Position numbers and translations under genes: made by a program
Shown: in pieces, positions 44,016-52,762 of the stretch
Layout: each line of letters begins with the position of its first letter
Position numbering within the stretch: the stretch's first letter is position 1
Assembly: GCA_944393685.1 (NCBI GenBank)
Contig: CALYAW010000001.1
Location: 162,023 to 226,022, forward strand
DNA: 64,000 nt
DNA from: an uncultured Alphaproteobacteria bacterium
Lineage (GTDB): Bacteria; Pseudomonadota; Alphaproteobacteria; RF32; CAG-239
Direction of reading: 5' to 3'
The notes under the pieces: generated by a model
What the model saw: only the letters and a program-made list of their open reading frames with translations
The model's database searches: none
Told to the model about the DNA's origin: nothing

Positions 44016-44055
44016 GTGTTTCAATCCATTTGAGGCGGGCTTAGGCATCTGGAAG
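44009..44055 (+). ncRNA. Stop-codon hairpin, copy 3
   Basis: 12-bp stem CTTCTAGGTGTT/GGCATCTGGAAG with G-U pairs and a 23-nt loop. The TAG of ORF C is in the 5' arm, followed at once by GTG. A T-rich stretch (TTATTTTTTAT) follows, so this copy could also attenuate transcription. The ATP-grasp 2 start is 56 nt downstream. Confidence 0.65.
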
Positions 44056-44111
44056 GTTATTTTTTATAAGTCCGCGGCGAACAAGTGGAAAAACGATAAA
44101 GAAGAAAAACA

Positions 44112-45866
44112 ATGTCAAAAATACAAAAACTCAATAAAGATGTAAATCTCCTCATGGCAGGAGTTATTGATAATTTTAAACAAAACAATATTAGTCTGGT
44201 CATGCCCACATACGTTCCACAGAGGGGTGAAATATTACAAGAATTTGCCAGAGCCGGAGTAAAAACATTTATAGCAGGAGGATATCAAAATGCGCGCACT
44301 TTTCCGGAGGTTCCGCAAAAAGGATTAGAAAGAGATACAATAGAATTTATTTCTTCTTTTCCTTTACATATAAGCAAACAAATTGCAGAAACAATTCCTG
44401 TAGAAATTTTACAAAACGGAAAGATAGCAATTTTCACATACGAAGTTGATTTTGGGTGGAAAGATTTAATTTTAAATCGCGGTCTTAATACGGAAATATC
44501 AGCCACATTAGAACACAATCAGAGAGGTTATTTTGAGGAAAAAGGAAATCTTACTCATATATTAGATAAGGCAGGATTATCAGCTTATAAGATTCCCACA
44601 CGACGCGTAAATTCTTCAACACCGATAGATGAATTAATAGAAATATATGATATGCTTAAAAGTGAGGATGGTCGAGTAGTTGTTCAAGACTGTTGTTCCG
44701 AAAGCAGTAATACAGCGGGCAAAGGTACCCAATTTTTCAATGATTGCACAGCATTTGTAAAAAACATTATAGAGAGCGGAACAGAACGCAAGGTGGCTCG
44801 CTTTATTGACGGATATGAAAGTAATTTGTCTTTTTTTGCAGGTAATATTCTCCCTGCACAAGGTATATCAGGAGCATTGAAAATAGAACTAACACCGCAA
44901 ATGAATCGTTTCAATCCTCATACATTGGAAATTTTAACGAAACAGGCGTCTGAAGCGGGAATAAATGAAGATAATATCATCACGGTTGTAGGTCGCGGAA
45001 CATTAAAGGCCGTTGGCGACGAATATTTGACCAGTGGAGAAAGCAACGGTGTAGGAAACGATGTAGGTTATGTATATCCGGATGATATTCAAAAACAAAT
45101 ATCGGAAGTAGGCGCAAAACTTTCTCGTTTAATGGCCTTAAGCGGACATGTTGGACTTGCCGGAGCCGATTTGATAATAGACAGAAGCGGTAAGGTATGG
45201 ATAAACGAGATAAATGATCGTCAACAAGGTCCGACGGCGCAAATGTCAAAAGATGCGGAATCACAAGGTATTCCATCATTACTAAAGATATCGTTGTTAA
45301 GTAGCTTTGCGGATTTTAAGGATGATGAAGTAAGAAAAGTATTTAAAGAATTGCAAGAAAATTCAGAATCAGTTCATAAGGCTTATGCGAATAATCCTGG
45401 AGAATTTTATTTAAAAGTTCACTCAACACATCCCAAAGGGCAAAGAGCTCAAATTCAAAGAAATCTGCGCCCGGGTTATTATGAAATAAAAAAACAACAA
45501 GACGGAAATTGGATTTTTGATTTTGCTTCTTATAAAGGATTAAGCAGTAAGTCTTTCTACGAAACAGACCCTGAAAAGGGAAGAGTTATTATCAAAATAT
45601 CAGGAGGCGATTGGAAAGTAGGAGACAGTGTCGACAACGGATCACAACTGTTTCGCCTTAATGGCGTCACAAATCCGGCAAATCCGCCATTTGTAATAAA
45701 AGAAGGCAAAACAAGACTTAATGAAAGTTGGCGCCCGATAGTAAAAGCATGTTATGATTATATGTTTGGGAAAGGCTATATATACCGTAATCCGCTTCAT
45801 CAAAAGCGAAACGCAATCAAGAACAAAATGATTATTTCTATGGTTCAGAGTTTGCGTAGCAAATAG
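44112..45866 (+). CDS. ATP-grasp ligase 2
   Basis: 584 aa, a paralogue of ATP-grasp 1 with the same domain order: VVMPTYVPQRGEILQEF-like N-terminus (here LVMPTYVPQRGEILQEF), Gly-rich loop NTAGKGTQF and Mg-binding INEINDRQQG. N-terminal and early catalytic regions are only moderately similar to copy 1, while about residues 277-475 are encoded by identical DNA. The C-terminus is shorter and different (YRNPLHQKRNAIKNKM). Two diverged ligases with a shared core may act on different acceptors. Its 3' end overlaps the convergent HAD gene by 22 nt. Confidence 0.8.
   Translation: MSKIQKLNKDVNLLMAGVIDNFKQNNISLVMPTYVPQRGEILQEFARAGVKTFIAGGYQNARTFPEVPQKGLERDTIEFISSFPLHISKQIAETIPVEILQNGKIAIFTYEVDFGWKDLILNRGLNTEISATLEHNQRGYFEEKGNLTHILDKAGLSAYKIPTRRVNSSTPIDELIEIYDMLKSEDGRVVVQDCCSESSNTAGKGTQFFNDCTAFVKNIIESGTERKVARFIDGYESNLSFFAGNILPAQGISGALKIELTPQMNRFNPHTLEILTKQASEAGINEDNIITVVGRGTLKAVGDEYLTSGESNGVGNDVGYVYPDDIQKQISEVGAKLSRLMALSGHVGLAGADLIIDRSGKVWINEINDRQQGPTAQMSKDAESQGIPSLLKISLLSSFADFKDDEVRKVFKELQENSESVHKAYANNPGEFYLKVHSTHPKGQRAQIQRNLRPGYYEIKKQQDGNWIFDFASYKGLSSKSFYETDPEKGRVIIKISGGDWKVGDSVDNGSQLFRLNGVTNPANPPFVIKEGKTRLNESWRPIVKACYDYMFGKGYIYRNPLHQKRNAIKNKMIISMVQSLRSK
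44939..45536 (+). repeat. 598-bp identical block, copy 2 (ATP-grasp 2)
   Basis: Partner of 41920-42517 at a constant offset of 3019 bp. A further short, nearly identical patch follows (AGGCGATTGGAAAGTAGGAG), pointing to a patchy conversion tract. Confidence 0.95.
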
Positions 45867-46513
45867 TTTTTAATATCTTTCATATTGTAGAAGATTTCAG
45901 AAACGCCAATGTTTTTGATTTCTTCTTCAATATACATATTTTGATATAAATCACTTCCCAAAAAAGCAATAACATTCATATTGGCACGAACCCCGGCAGT
46001 CATTCCTGCTAAAGAATCTTCGACAACAAAACAATCTTTATATTCATATTTCATACTATCTGCGGCTAAAAGATATAAATCAGGTTCAGGTTTTCCGTGT
46101 TTAACCATATCCGCGCAAAAAACGTTTTTTTCAGGAAAATATTTTTCAATACCAACCATTTGTATTTTCTTTTTTGTTTTAGAAGAAATTCCACCGGTAG
46201 CAATACATTGATCAAAATTTTCTATTTTGAAAATATCTTCGATTCCTTTTGTAAGAGCAAAGCCTTTACCCATTTTTTGTAAATCTCGAGATACAATCTC
46301 GGCCCAAAATTCATCATCGGTTTTAATTCCTATTTTTTCCAGGACTTCTTTTTTTGTTTTGTCGCTCATTCCTGCCAAAAAAGAAATAGTTGTCTTAAAA
46401 TCCCAATTCAGACCAAATTTTTCATTTAGAAGCTCCATTCTGTTTTGGAGCCAAAGCTTTTCCGTGTCGGCGATAACGCCATCAAAATCCCATATAATTA
46501 GTTTTTTTTCCAT
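45845..46513 (-). CDS. HAD hydrolase, beta-phosphoglucomutase-like
   Basis: 222 aa. Motif I is IIWDFDGVIADTEKLW, motif II is CIATGGISSKTKKKI, motif III has Lys in HGKPEPDLYLLAA and motif IV is CFVVEDSLAGMTAG. The cap is helical, as in subclass I phosphatases acting on sugar or nucleoside phosphates. It closes the ATP-grasp locus from the opposite strand. A link to that system is not shown. Confidence 0.88.
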   Translation of the reverse strand: MEKKLIIWDFDGVIADTEKLWLQNRMELLNEKFGLNWDFKTTISFLAGMSDKTKKEVLEKIGIKTDDEFWAEIVSRDLQKMGKGFALTKGIEDIFKIENFDQCIATGGISSKTKKKIQMVGIEKYFPEKNVFCADMVKHGKPEPDLYLLAADSMKYEYKDCFVVEDSLAGMTAGVRANMNVIAFLGSDLYQNMYIEEEIKNIGVSEIFYNMKDIKNYLLRKL

Positions 46514-46690
46514 AATACAACTTTCGATTTAAAAACATGAGTTTATAAGAAGCCCATACAAAAGATTTCCAAGCATTTTATGATAAAGATATTAACAAAG
46601 GATAAAACAGCCCTCCTGAGTCAAAAAAACGGCCTTTTTAATCTTGCAAGATTTTAACAATGCTTTTATAAGAAAAAACAGAGGTGAAAA

Positions 46691-48034
46691 ATGAACAATC
46701 AGACAATTTATGCTCTATCGACAGTGTTTGGCAAATCAGGAGTGGCGATAATTCGTATTTCCGGATCAAAAGCCGCAGATATAATTTCGACAATGACGGA
46801 CATGGATAAAACAAAAGTAAAGCCGCGTTATGCCCATTTTGTAAGATTATATCATGCGAAGTCAAAAGAGTTGTTAGATAAATGTCTTCTTTTGTATTTT
46901 AAGGGTCCCAATTCTTTTACGGGAGAAGATGTAATAGAACTTCAAATACATGGATCCATGGCTGTAATAGGTGCGGTTATGGATTCACTTGCCCAAATGG
47001 AAGACTATCGCTTAGCAGAACCGGGAGAGTTTTCAAAACGAGCTTTTTATAATAATAAGATGGATTTGACAGAAGCCGAAGGGCTTGCCGATTTAATCGA
47101 CGCAGAGACATCGGAACAGCAAAAATATGCCATACGTCAGATGGATGGGGGATTAAAAAATTTATATGAAGGTTGGCGAGAAACATTGGTAGCAATTTTA
47201 TCACATCTTGAAGCCTACATAGATTTTCCAGAAGAAGATATTCCACAAGATATTGCATCGAATATGGAAAACACTGTATTTAAACTAAAAGAAGACATAA
47301 AAAATCATCTGCAAGGAGATAATATAGGAGAACGTTTGAGAGAAGGTTTTCGAGTAACTATTATAGGATCTCCAAACGCAGGAAAATCAAGTCTACTGAA
47401 TCAGATAGCAAAACGAGAAGCTGTAATTGTTTCTGACATAGCCGGTACCACGCGAGATGCAATAGATATTCATTTGGATTTAGGGGGGTATCCGGTAATG
47501 TTTACGGATACGGCGGGTTTGCGAGAAACATCAGAAGAAATAGAACAAAAAGGCATAGCTCTGGCTTATAAGAAAGCTAAGCAGGCAGATTTGGTTATTT
47601 ATTTGTTTGATGCCTTAAAAGATTGTGCTCAAGATATTGAAAAATATAAAAAAGAATTTTCTGATAAATTAGTTGTTGTCGCTAATAAACAAGATAAGAT
47701 TTCATCGGAACGCATAGCAGAACTGCAAAAGGCGGGATGTTTGGTTATATCAGCAAAGCAAAATACAGGTACGGATAAGCTGTTATCTGTCATCAAAGAA
47801 CATATAAGTTCGCGTTTTACATCAAATTCCGGCTTGTTAATAAGTCGTCGTCGATATAGAGAAGCCTTGAAAAACACGCTTGAATTTTTGAATGATTTTA
47901 ATTTTGAGAAAGAGATAGAATTGACGGCGGAAGATATACGTTTAGCTGCGCGAGAAATAGGCAAGATTACGGGTCGGATAGAGGTAGAAGAAATTCTTGA
48001 TAAGATTTTCGGATCATTTTGTATCGGAAAATAA
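46691..48034 (+). CDS. mnmE: tRNA uridine-5-carboxymethylaminomethyl modification GTPase MnmE
   Basis: Works with MnmG to modify U34. N-terminal folate-binding domain [20 protein letters not shown]. The G domain has [12 protein letters not shown] (G1, near 222), DIAGTTRD (G2), DTAGLRE (G3) and NKQD (G4). The C-terminal CIGK holds the catalytic Cys. 447 aa. GAGGTG precedes ATG 46691. The 177-bp gap before it shows no gene. Confidence 0.97.
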   Translation: MNNQTIYALSTVFGKSGVAIIRISGSKAADIISTMTDMDKTKVKPRYAHFVRLYHAKSKELLDKCLLLYFKGPNSFTGEDVIELQIHGSMAVIGAVMDSLAQMEDYRLAEPGEFSKRAFYNNKMDLTEAEGLADLIDAETSEQQKYAIRQMDGGLKNLYEGWRETLVAILSHLEAYIDFPEEDIPQDIASNMENTVFKLKEDIKNHLQGDNIGERLREGFRVTIIGSPNAGKSSLLNQIAKREAVIVSDIAGTTRDAIDIHLDLGGYPVMFTDTAGLRETSEEIEQKGIALAYKKAKQADLVIYLFDALKDCAQDIEKYKKEFSDKLVVVANKQDKISSERIAELQKAGCLVISAKQNTGTDKLLSVIKEHISSRFTSNSGLLISRRRYREALKNTLEFLNDFNFEKEIELTAEDIRLAAREIGKITGRIEVEEILDKIFGSFCIGK

Positions 48035-48051
48035 GAAATAAGGTAAAAAAG

Positions 48052-49902
48052 ATGAATACAACAGATTATGATGTAATAGTAATCGGAGGAGGGCATGCTG
48101 GATGCGAGGCATGTTCTGCTGCAGCAAGAGTGGGAGCCAAGACAGCGTTAATAACGCACAAAATATCAACCATTGGCGAGATGTCTTGTAATCCGGCTAT
48201 AGGCGGTCTTGGAAAAGGACATTTAGTCCGTGAAATAGATGCGTTAGATGGTTTAATGGGTCGAGTTATTGACAAGGCCGGTATTCAATTTAGGATGTTA
48301 AACGCATCAAAAGGCCCGGCGGTAAGAGGTCCGCGAGCACAAGCAGATAGAGAGCTGTATAAAAAATATATGTTACAGGCATTAAAGGAGCAAAAAAATC
48401 TTGATATAATAGAAGCGGCGGCGGAAGGTTTTGTATTATCGGATAATAAAATTGTAGGAGTAAAGCTATCTGACGAGAAAGAGTTGACTGCAAAAGCGGT
48501 TGTTTTAACATCGGGAACATTTTTAAATGGTGTAATGTTTATGGGACACGAAACAAGCATAGGCGGTCGGGTAAATGATGTTTCCTGCACGGGTATAACA
48601 CCGTATTTAAAGTCTTGTGGCTTGAAAGTTGGTCGTCTTAAGACGGGAACCCCTGCCCGCCTGGATGGCAAAACCATAAATTGGGATATTCTGGCGGCAC
48701 AAGATGGAGATGTAAATCCACAGCCTTTTTCCTATCTGACGAAGAAAATAACCAACCCACAGATTCAATGTCACATTACACACACAAATGAGCGCACACA
48801 CAAAATAATTCGAGATAATTTTTCAAAATGCGCGTTGTTTTCGGGTTTGATTACCGGTATAGGTCCTCGTTATTGTCCAAGTATAGAAGACAAACTTGTG
48901 AAATTTGCGGACAGAAGCAGTCATCAAATATTTTTGGAGCCGGAAGGATATAACACAGATGTTGTTTATCCCAACGGAATATCGACCTCTCTGCCGGCAG
49001 ATATTCAGGAACAATTTATTCATACCATGGAAGGTTTGGAACGGGTCCGTATTTTGCGACCGGCATATGCCATAGAGTATGATTATGTTGATCCGCAAGA
49101 ATTAACCAACAAGTTAGAATGCAAAAAAGTCTCTGGTTTATTTTTAGCTGGCCAAATAAATGGTACAACAGGATATGAAGAGGCGGCAGCGCAAGGATTA
49201 TTGGCCGGAGTAAATGCGGCTCACAAGGCTCTCAATGATGGGAAGGAATTCGTTGTTGATCGTTCAGAAGGTTACATTGGCGTAATGGTTGACGATTTGA
49301 TAACCAAAGGAGTTGATGAGCCATATAGAATGTTCACATCTCGATCTGAATATAGGTTGTTTTTGCGTTCAGACAATGCCGATATGCGTCTGACGGAAAA
49401 GGGTTGGCAAACGGGATGTGTCGGACAAAACAGATACAGTGTATTTAAAGTTAAAAAAGAGGCGCTGGAACAATATAGGGTTTTGTGTGATAAACTTACA
49501 ACCACACCCAGAGAGTTGGAATCCGTTGGAGTTAACATAAAGATAGACGGCACCCAAAAGACGGCTTTTAATGCCATGTCTTATGTTGATGTTTCACGTG
49601 AAACAGTTAACAAGATTTGGCCTCAGTTATCAGATATGCCGGAAGATATTTTTGAACAAATAGAAATTGAAGCCAAATATGCAGGATATATAAAGAGACA
49701 ATTAGCAGATATTGAGGTTTTCAAAAAGGATGAAAATCTTCATCTTAAAGAAGATATAGATTATTCAAAAATAGGGGGATTATCACGAGAAATGGTTGCT
49801 AAACTCTCCAAAGTCAAGCCATCGACCATAGGGGAAGCATCTCGTATTCCAGGGGTTACACCAGCGGCGATTACGGCAATTTTAGGGTATATAAAAAAAT
49901 GA
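48052..49902 (+). CDS. mnmG: tRNA uridine-5-carboxymethylaminomethyl modification enzyme MnmG (GidA)
   Basis: FAD protein, partner of MnmE. Start ATG 48052 ([20 protein letters not shown]). An ATG 33 nt upstream lies in the mnmE tail. The Rossmann GGGHAGCE is followed by the catalytic-Cys region [13 protein letters not shown] and by [21 protein letters not shown]. 616 aa, normal. A perfect parS site lies inside codons for DVSRETV. The stop overlaps the next start (ATGA). Confidence 0.97.
   Translation: MNTTDYDVIVIGGGHAGCEACSAAARVGAKTALITHKISTIGEMSCNPAIGGLGKGHLVREIDALDGLMGRVIDKAGIQFRMLNASKGPAVRGPRAQADRELYKKYMLQALKEQKNLDIIEAAAEGFVLSDNKIVGVKLSDEKELTAKAVVLTSGTFLNGVMFMGHETSIGGRVNDVSCTGITPYLKSCGLKVGRLKTGTPARLDGKTINWDILAAQDGDVNPQPFSYLTKKITNPQIQCHITHTNERTHKIIRDNFSKCALFSGLITGIGPRYCPSIEDKLVKFADRSSHQIFLEPEGYNTDVVYPNGISTSLPADIQEQFIHTMEGLERVRILRPAYAIEYDYVDPQELTNKLECKKVSGLFLAGQINGTTGYEEAAAQGLLAGVNAAHKALNDGKEFVVDRSEGYIGVMVDDLITKGVDEPYRMFTSRSEYRLFLRSDNADMRLTEKGWQTGCVGQNRYSVFKVKKEALEQYRVLCDKLTTTPRELESVGVNIKIDGTQKTAFNAMSYVDVSRETVNKIWPQLSDMPEDIFEQIEIEAKYAGYIKRQLADIEVFKKDENLHLKEDIDYSKIGGLSREMVAKLSKVKPSTIGEASRIPGVTPAAITAILGYIKK
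49590..49605. promoter_or_regulatory. parS centromere site inside mnmG
   Basis: TGTTTCACGTGAAACA, a perfect 16-bp parS palindrome, bound by ParB encoded 4 kb away. Confidence 0.93.
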
Positions 49903-50525
49903 CCGATTTGATGCCAGCAAGAGCAGAAGCCCAAAAAATATGGCAAGAAGGCTTTGATTTTAGATGTTGCGCAACAAAATTTGAAGTTAAAGACGAATAT
50001 ATCTTTCATAGCCACGGAGTGGCTCAAGCGGCAGAAAATATCGCTGCGCAAATTCCAGCAATGGATTCCGAAAAAGCCTATGTCTTAGGACTTTTACACG
50101 ATTATGGAAAAAAATATGACGAACAGGAAACCGGAAAATTCCATGCGCGCACAGGATACGAAGAACTTAAAGCGATGGGATACTATGAGGCAGCCAAAAT
50201 TTGTTTGACGCACTCATTCCCTGATAAAAATTTTTGCGACAAAGATTATGCCTCTTATTCAAAAGAATGGCTGAGTTGGGCGCATGGCGAACTCTCAAAA
50301 ATAACATATGACGATTACGACAGGCTAATACAACTTTGTGATATGTTTTTTGAGGGAATGCACATGGTAGATTTTGAGACGCGTTTTTCAGGTATAATGA
50401 AACGCTATAATTTAGAATATGAAGATATAAAAAACTTGAAAGAAGGCGCCGAACGTAACAAAAGATATTTTGAATCCAAAATAAATTGTGACATTTACCA
50501 ATTATTAAACATAAAAAAGCTATAA
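49899..50525 (+). CDS. HD-domain hydrolase, copy 1
   Basis: 208 aa. HD-type metal ligands appear as [10 protein letters not shown] (His), [11 protein letters not shown] (His-Asp), [10 protein letters not shown] and LTHSFPD (His), and [12 protein letters not shown] (Asp). This is a phosphohydrolase of nucleotide or phosphoester substrates, specificity unknown. ATG overlaps the mnmG stop. It is homologous to the next gene: an in-tandem pair inserted between mnmG and rsmG. Confidence 0.82.
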   Translation: MTDLMPARAEAQKIWQEGFDFRCCATKFEVKDEYIFHSHGVAQAAENIAAQIPAMDSEKAYVLGLLHDYGKKYDEQETGKFHARTGYEELKAMGYYEAAKICLTHSFPDKNFCDKDYASYSKEWLSWAHGELSKITYDDYDRLIQLCDMFFEGMHMVDFETRFSGIMKRYNLEYEDIKNLKEGAERNKRYFESKINCDIYQLLNIKKL

Positions 50526-50549
50526 TTTTCCGAGCCCAAAGGAGGGAAA

Positions 50550-51176
50550 ATGGCGCTACCAACAAAAGAAGAAGCGCAAGAGCTTTTTGATTATATCTGC
50601 CAAAAAACAGATTTTTACAACCAACGCAATGGGTTGCCGGAAGGAATCTCTCGGCGACACTATCTTTGTGTGGCTGAAAATGCTAAACAAATAGCTTCAA
50701 AAACATCGTCTTTAGATCCTGAAAAATCATATATTTTGGGTTTGTTGCATGATTATGGCGAGTTTAAAGAGCAAAAAGACCGGAGACAATTTCATGGTAC
50801 CGCAGGTTATGATGAAATGATGCAGCTTGGTTTTGACGAAGTTGCAAAAACGTGTTTGAGTCATAGTTTTTTTGATGGGTGCGTTACGCCAGAGAACTAC
50901 CCCTCCTATCCTCCGGAATGCATACAGCGAGCGGCGCAGATTCTTGCGAGTCAGCCCTATGATGATTACGATCGTCTTATTCAATTAAGTGACCTGATGG
51001 TGAAGGCAGATAAAATAACTACAATAGATGAGCGATTAGACTTTGTTGCTACAAAATACCATGTTCCTGCCGAAAAAATACTCTTCAAGAAAGAAAAAGC
51101 CCACGAGCTAAAGAGCTATTTTGATAATTTATGCAAAGAGGATGTTTATTGTATTTTGGGATTGAAAAATGACTAA
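50550..51176 (+). CDS. HD-domain hydrolase, copy 2
   Basis: 208 aa, the same length as copy 1 and the same pattern: RRHYLCVAENAKQIA, GLLHDYGEFKEQ, FHGTAGYDEM, CLSHSFFDG and [12 protein letters not shown]. Start ATG 50550 follows AAAGGAGG. It overlaps the PHP gene by 8 nt. Clearly paralogous to copy 1 but well diverged, so not a recent duplication. Confidence 0.82.
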   Translation: MALPTKEEAQELFDYICQKTDFYNQRNGLPEGISRRHYLCVAENAKQIASKTSSLDPEKSYILGLLHDYGEFKEQKDRRQFHGTAGYDEMMQLGFDEVAKTCLSHSFFDGCVTPENYPSYPPECIQRAAQILASQPYDDYDRLIQLSDLMVKADKITTIDERLDFVATKYHVPAEKILFKKEKAHELKSYFDNLCKEDVYCILGLKND

Positions 51177-51999
51177 TACACAAAAATACAGCTACCATAC
51201 ACATAACAATTCATTGGGAATTTTTGATGGTCAAAGCTCGGCAGAAGAAATGATATCAAAAGCTGAAGATTTAGGTTTTGAAGAAATTGGAGTTAGCAAT
51301 CATCTTTGCGTACATCCCCATATACCGAACCGAGCGCACAAGATGTTTTTGAACGACCCTGTCAAGGCTTTGGATATTTATAAAAAAATGTATGACGAGC
51401 TAGAGGAGGTGGCCTCTCGTCATAAAATAAAAGTATACAAAGGTTTTGAGGTTGATTTTTTTCCTTCAAAAACATGGCGAAACTGGTTTGAAAAGATTAT
51501 TAAAGAGCTTAATTATGACTATCTTATAGGTGCATCGCATTTTATTAGATCTCCTGATGAGAAATTTATGTGCAACATTTATCATCTCAAAGATCTTCCA
51601 TTAGGAACGACAAAAGAGGTTATAGATGAATACTTGTTAGGGTATTGGGATAGCATTTATCAAGCAGTGGCGAGCGGATATTTTGATTTTATGGCTCATA
51701 TAGACTATTGTTCGGTTAGCGGTTTGTGCATGTCTCCGGAATGGGACGACATAAAGTGGAAATTAGTCGAAACAATATCCGCACACAAACAACCGTTTGA
51801 AATAAATACCGGCGGTTTAGATAAAATAGGTCGCCCGTTTCCGGAATGGAAAATTTGTGATGAGCTGATAAAAAGAAATATCCCTGTTGTTATCAGTTGT
51901 GACTCGCATCATGTTTCACAAATAGGCCGACATTTTGATGAAGTTGAGAAATATCTTGCTGAAAAAGGTTGTAAACACCGTTTTAAGATTTCAAAATAG
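51169..51999 (+). CDS. PHP-domain phosphoesterase (histidinol-phosphatase-like)
   Basis: 276 aa. PHP motifs: YHTHNNSLG (HxH, near 8), GVSNHLCVHPH (near 42), GFEVDFFP (Glu), GASHFI (His, near 124), MAHIDYCSV (His) and SCDSHH (Asp-x-His, near 246). It resembles HisJ/HisK-type phosphatases, but with no his genes nearby the substrate is open. It is last in the HD-HD-PHP trio and translationally coupled to copy 2. Confidence 0.85.
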   Translation: MTNTQKYSYHTHNNSLGIFDGQSSAEEMISKAEDLGFEEIGVSNHLCVHPHIPNRAHKMFLNDPVKALDIYKKMYDELEEVASRHKIKVYKGFEVDFFPSKTWRNWFEKIIKELNYDYLIGASHFIRSPDEKFMCNIYHLKDLPLGTTKEVIDEYLLGYWDSIYQAVASGYFDFMAHIDYCSVSGLCMSPEWDDIKWKLVETISAHKQPFEINTGGLDKIGRPFPEWKICDELIKRNIPVVISCDSHHVSQIGRHFDEVEKYLAEKGCKHRFKISK

Positions 52000-52007
52000 T
52001 TAAAAAA

Positions 52008-52070
52008 ATGAGTCAAAAAACGACGCTTAAGCTGTTGATTTTAGAGTCTATTTTAAGTGGCTCTAAATAG
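52008..52070 (+). other. Possible 20-codon leader ORF and hairpin before rsmG
   Basis: ATG 52008 to TAG 52070 would encode MSQKTTLKLLILESILSGSK. Its end lies in a hairpin (TTTAGAGTC/GGCTCTAAA, 10-nt loop). No ribosome site is evident. It may be a leader, or only a structured intergenic RNA. Confidence 0.3.
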
Positions 52071-52078
52071 ATGTTTAT

Positions 52079-52132
52079 AACTTATTTTTTTATGTTTTAA
52101 AATTTTTGCAAAAAATATAAAAATAAGTTATG
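52079..52132 (+). repeat. Long inverted repeat overlapping the rsmG start
   Basis: ATAACTTATTTTT and AAAAATAAGTTAT, 13-bp perfect arms with an AT-rich loop. The second arm contains the first ATG of rsmG, so folding could hide that start. Confidence 0.7.
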
Positions 52133-52762
52133 GAAAATTTTATGCAAAAATACGATGTTTCACGTGAAACATTTGACAGATTAAAACTCTACCAAGATCT
52201 TCTTATGGAGTGGCAAACAAGATTTAATCTTGTGAGCAAGAACTCTTTAGAAGATGCGTGGAGTCGTCATTTTATAGACTCGGTGCAACTGTTTAGATAT
52301 ATACCTTCGTCAGCAAAGACACTGCTTGATTTTGGCTCTGGAGCTGGATTTCCTGGGCTTGTATTAGCGGTAGTTGCAAAAGAAAAAACGCCGTATTTAA
52401 AAATTGGTTTGGTTGAATCAATTCTTAAAAAAACGCTGTATTTAAAAGAGGTGGCGACAAGACTTGAACTGAGTGTTGACATAATAAACGACAGAATCGA
52501 AAAAATAACTTTTCCCAAGGTAGATGTTATAACATCGCGAGCCATGACCTCGCTCGACGGCTTACTTGGGTATGCTTACCGCTTTTGCAAAACAGAGACG
52601 GTTTGCATTTTTCCAAAAGGGAAAAAATATGCGCAAGAACTTGCCGAGGCTCACAAAAACTGGAAATTTAAGTGTCGTATTGAGCCTTCGGATATAAGTG
52701 AAGAAGGTAAAATTCTAATAATTTCAAACCTACACAAAATTAAAGGAGATAAAAATGCCTAG
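52130..52762 (+). CDS. rsmG: 16S rRNA (guanine-N7)-methyltransferase RsmG (GidB)
   Basis: Makes m7G527 in 16S rRNA. SAM-binding motif LLDFGSGAGFPGLVLAV near residue 62, VISRAM-type motif DVITSRAMTSLDGLL near 130. 210 aa. Start either ATG 52130, inside an inverted repeat, or ATG 52142 (MQKYDVSRETF). The latter puts a perfect parS at codons 5-10. Its end overlaps parA by 8 nt. Confidence 0.95.
   Translation: MENFMQKYDVSRETFDRLKLYQDLLMEWQTRFNLVSKNSLEDAWSRHFIDSVQLFRYIPSSAKTLLDFGSGAGFPGLVLAVVAKEKTPYLKIGLVESILKKTLYLKEVATRLELSVDIINDRIEKITFPKVDVITSRAMTSLDGLLGYAYRFCKTETVCIFPKGKKYAQELAEAHKNWKFKCRIEPSDISEEGKILIISNLHKIKGDKNA
52156..52171. promoter_or_regulatory. parS centromere site at the rsmG 5' end
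   Basis: TGTTTCACGTGAAACA, identical to the site in mnmG, about 0.6 kb upstream of parA. Confidence 0.93.

Noticed and set aside
40817-44055. Stop codons (TAG, TGA, TAG) inside hairpins as SECIS/PYLIS-type recoding signals
   Set aside because: Reading through gives only 8, 3 and 5 more codons before the next in-frame stop, and the stops differ. Recoding would add nothing useful.
40817-44055. The hairpins as integron attC sites
   Set aside because: No GTTRRRY/RYYYAAC core pair and no integrase in the window; the copies are too short and regular.
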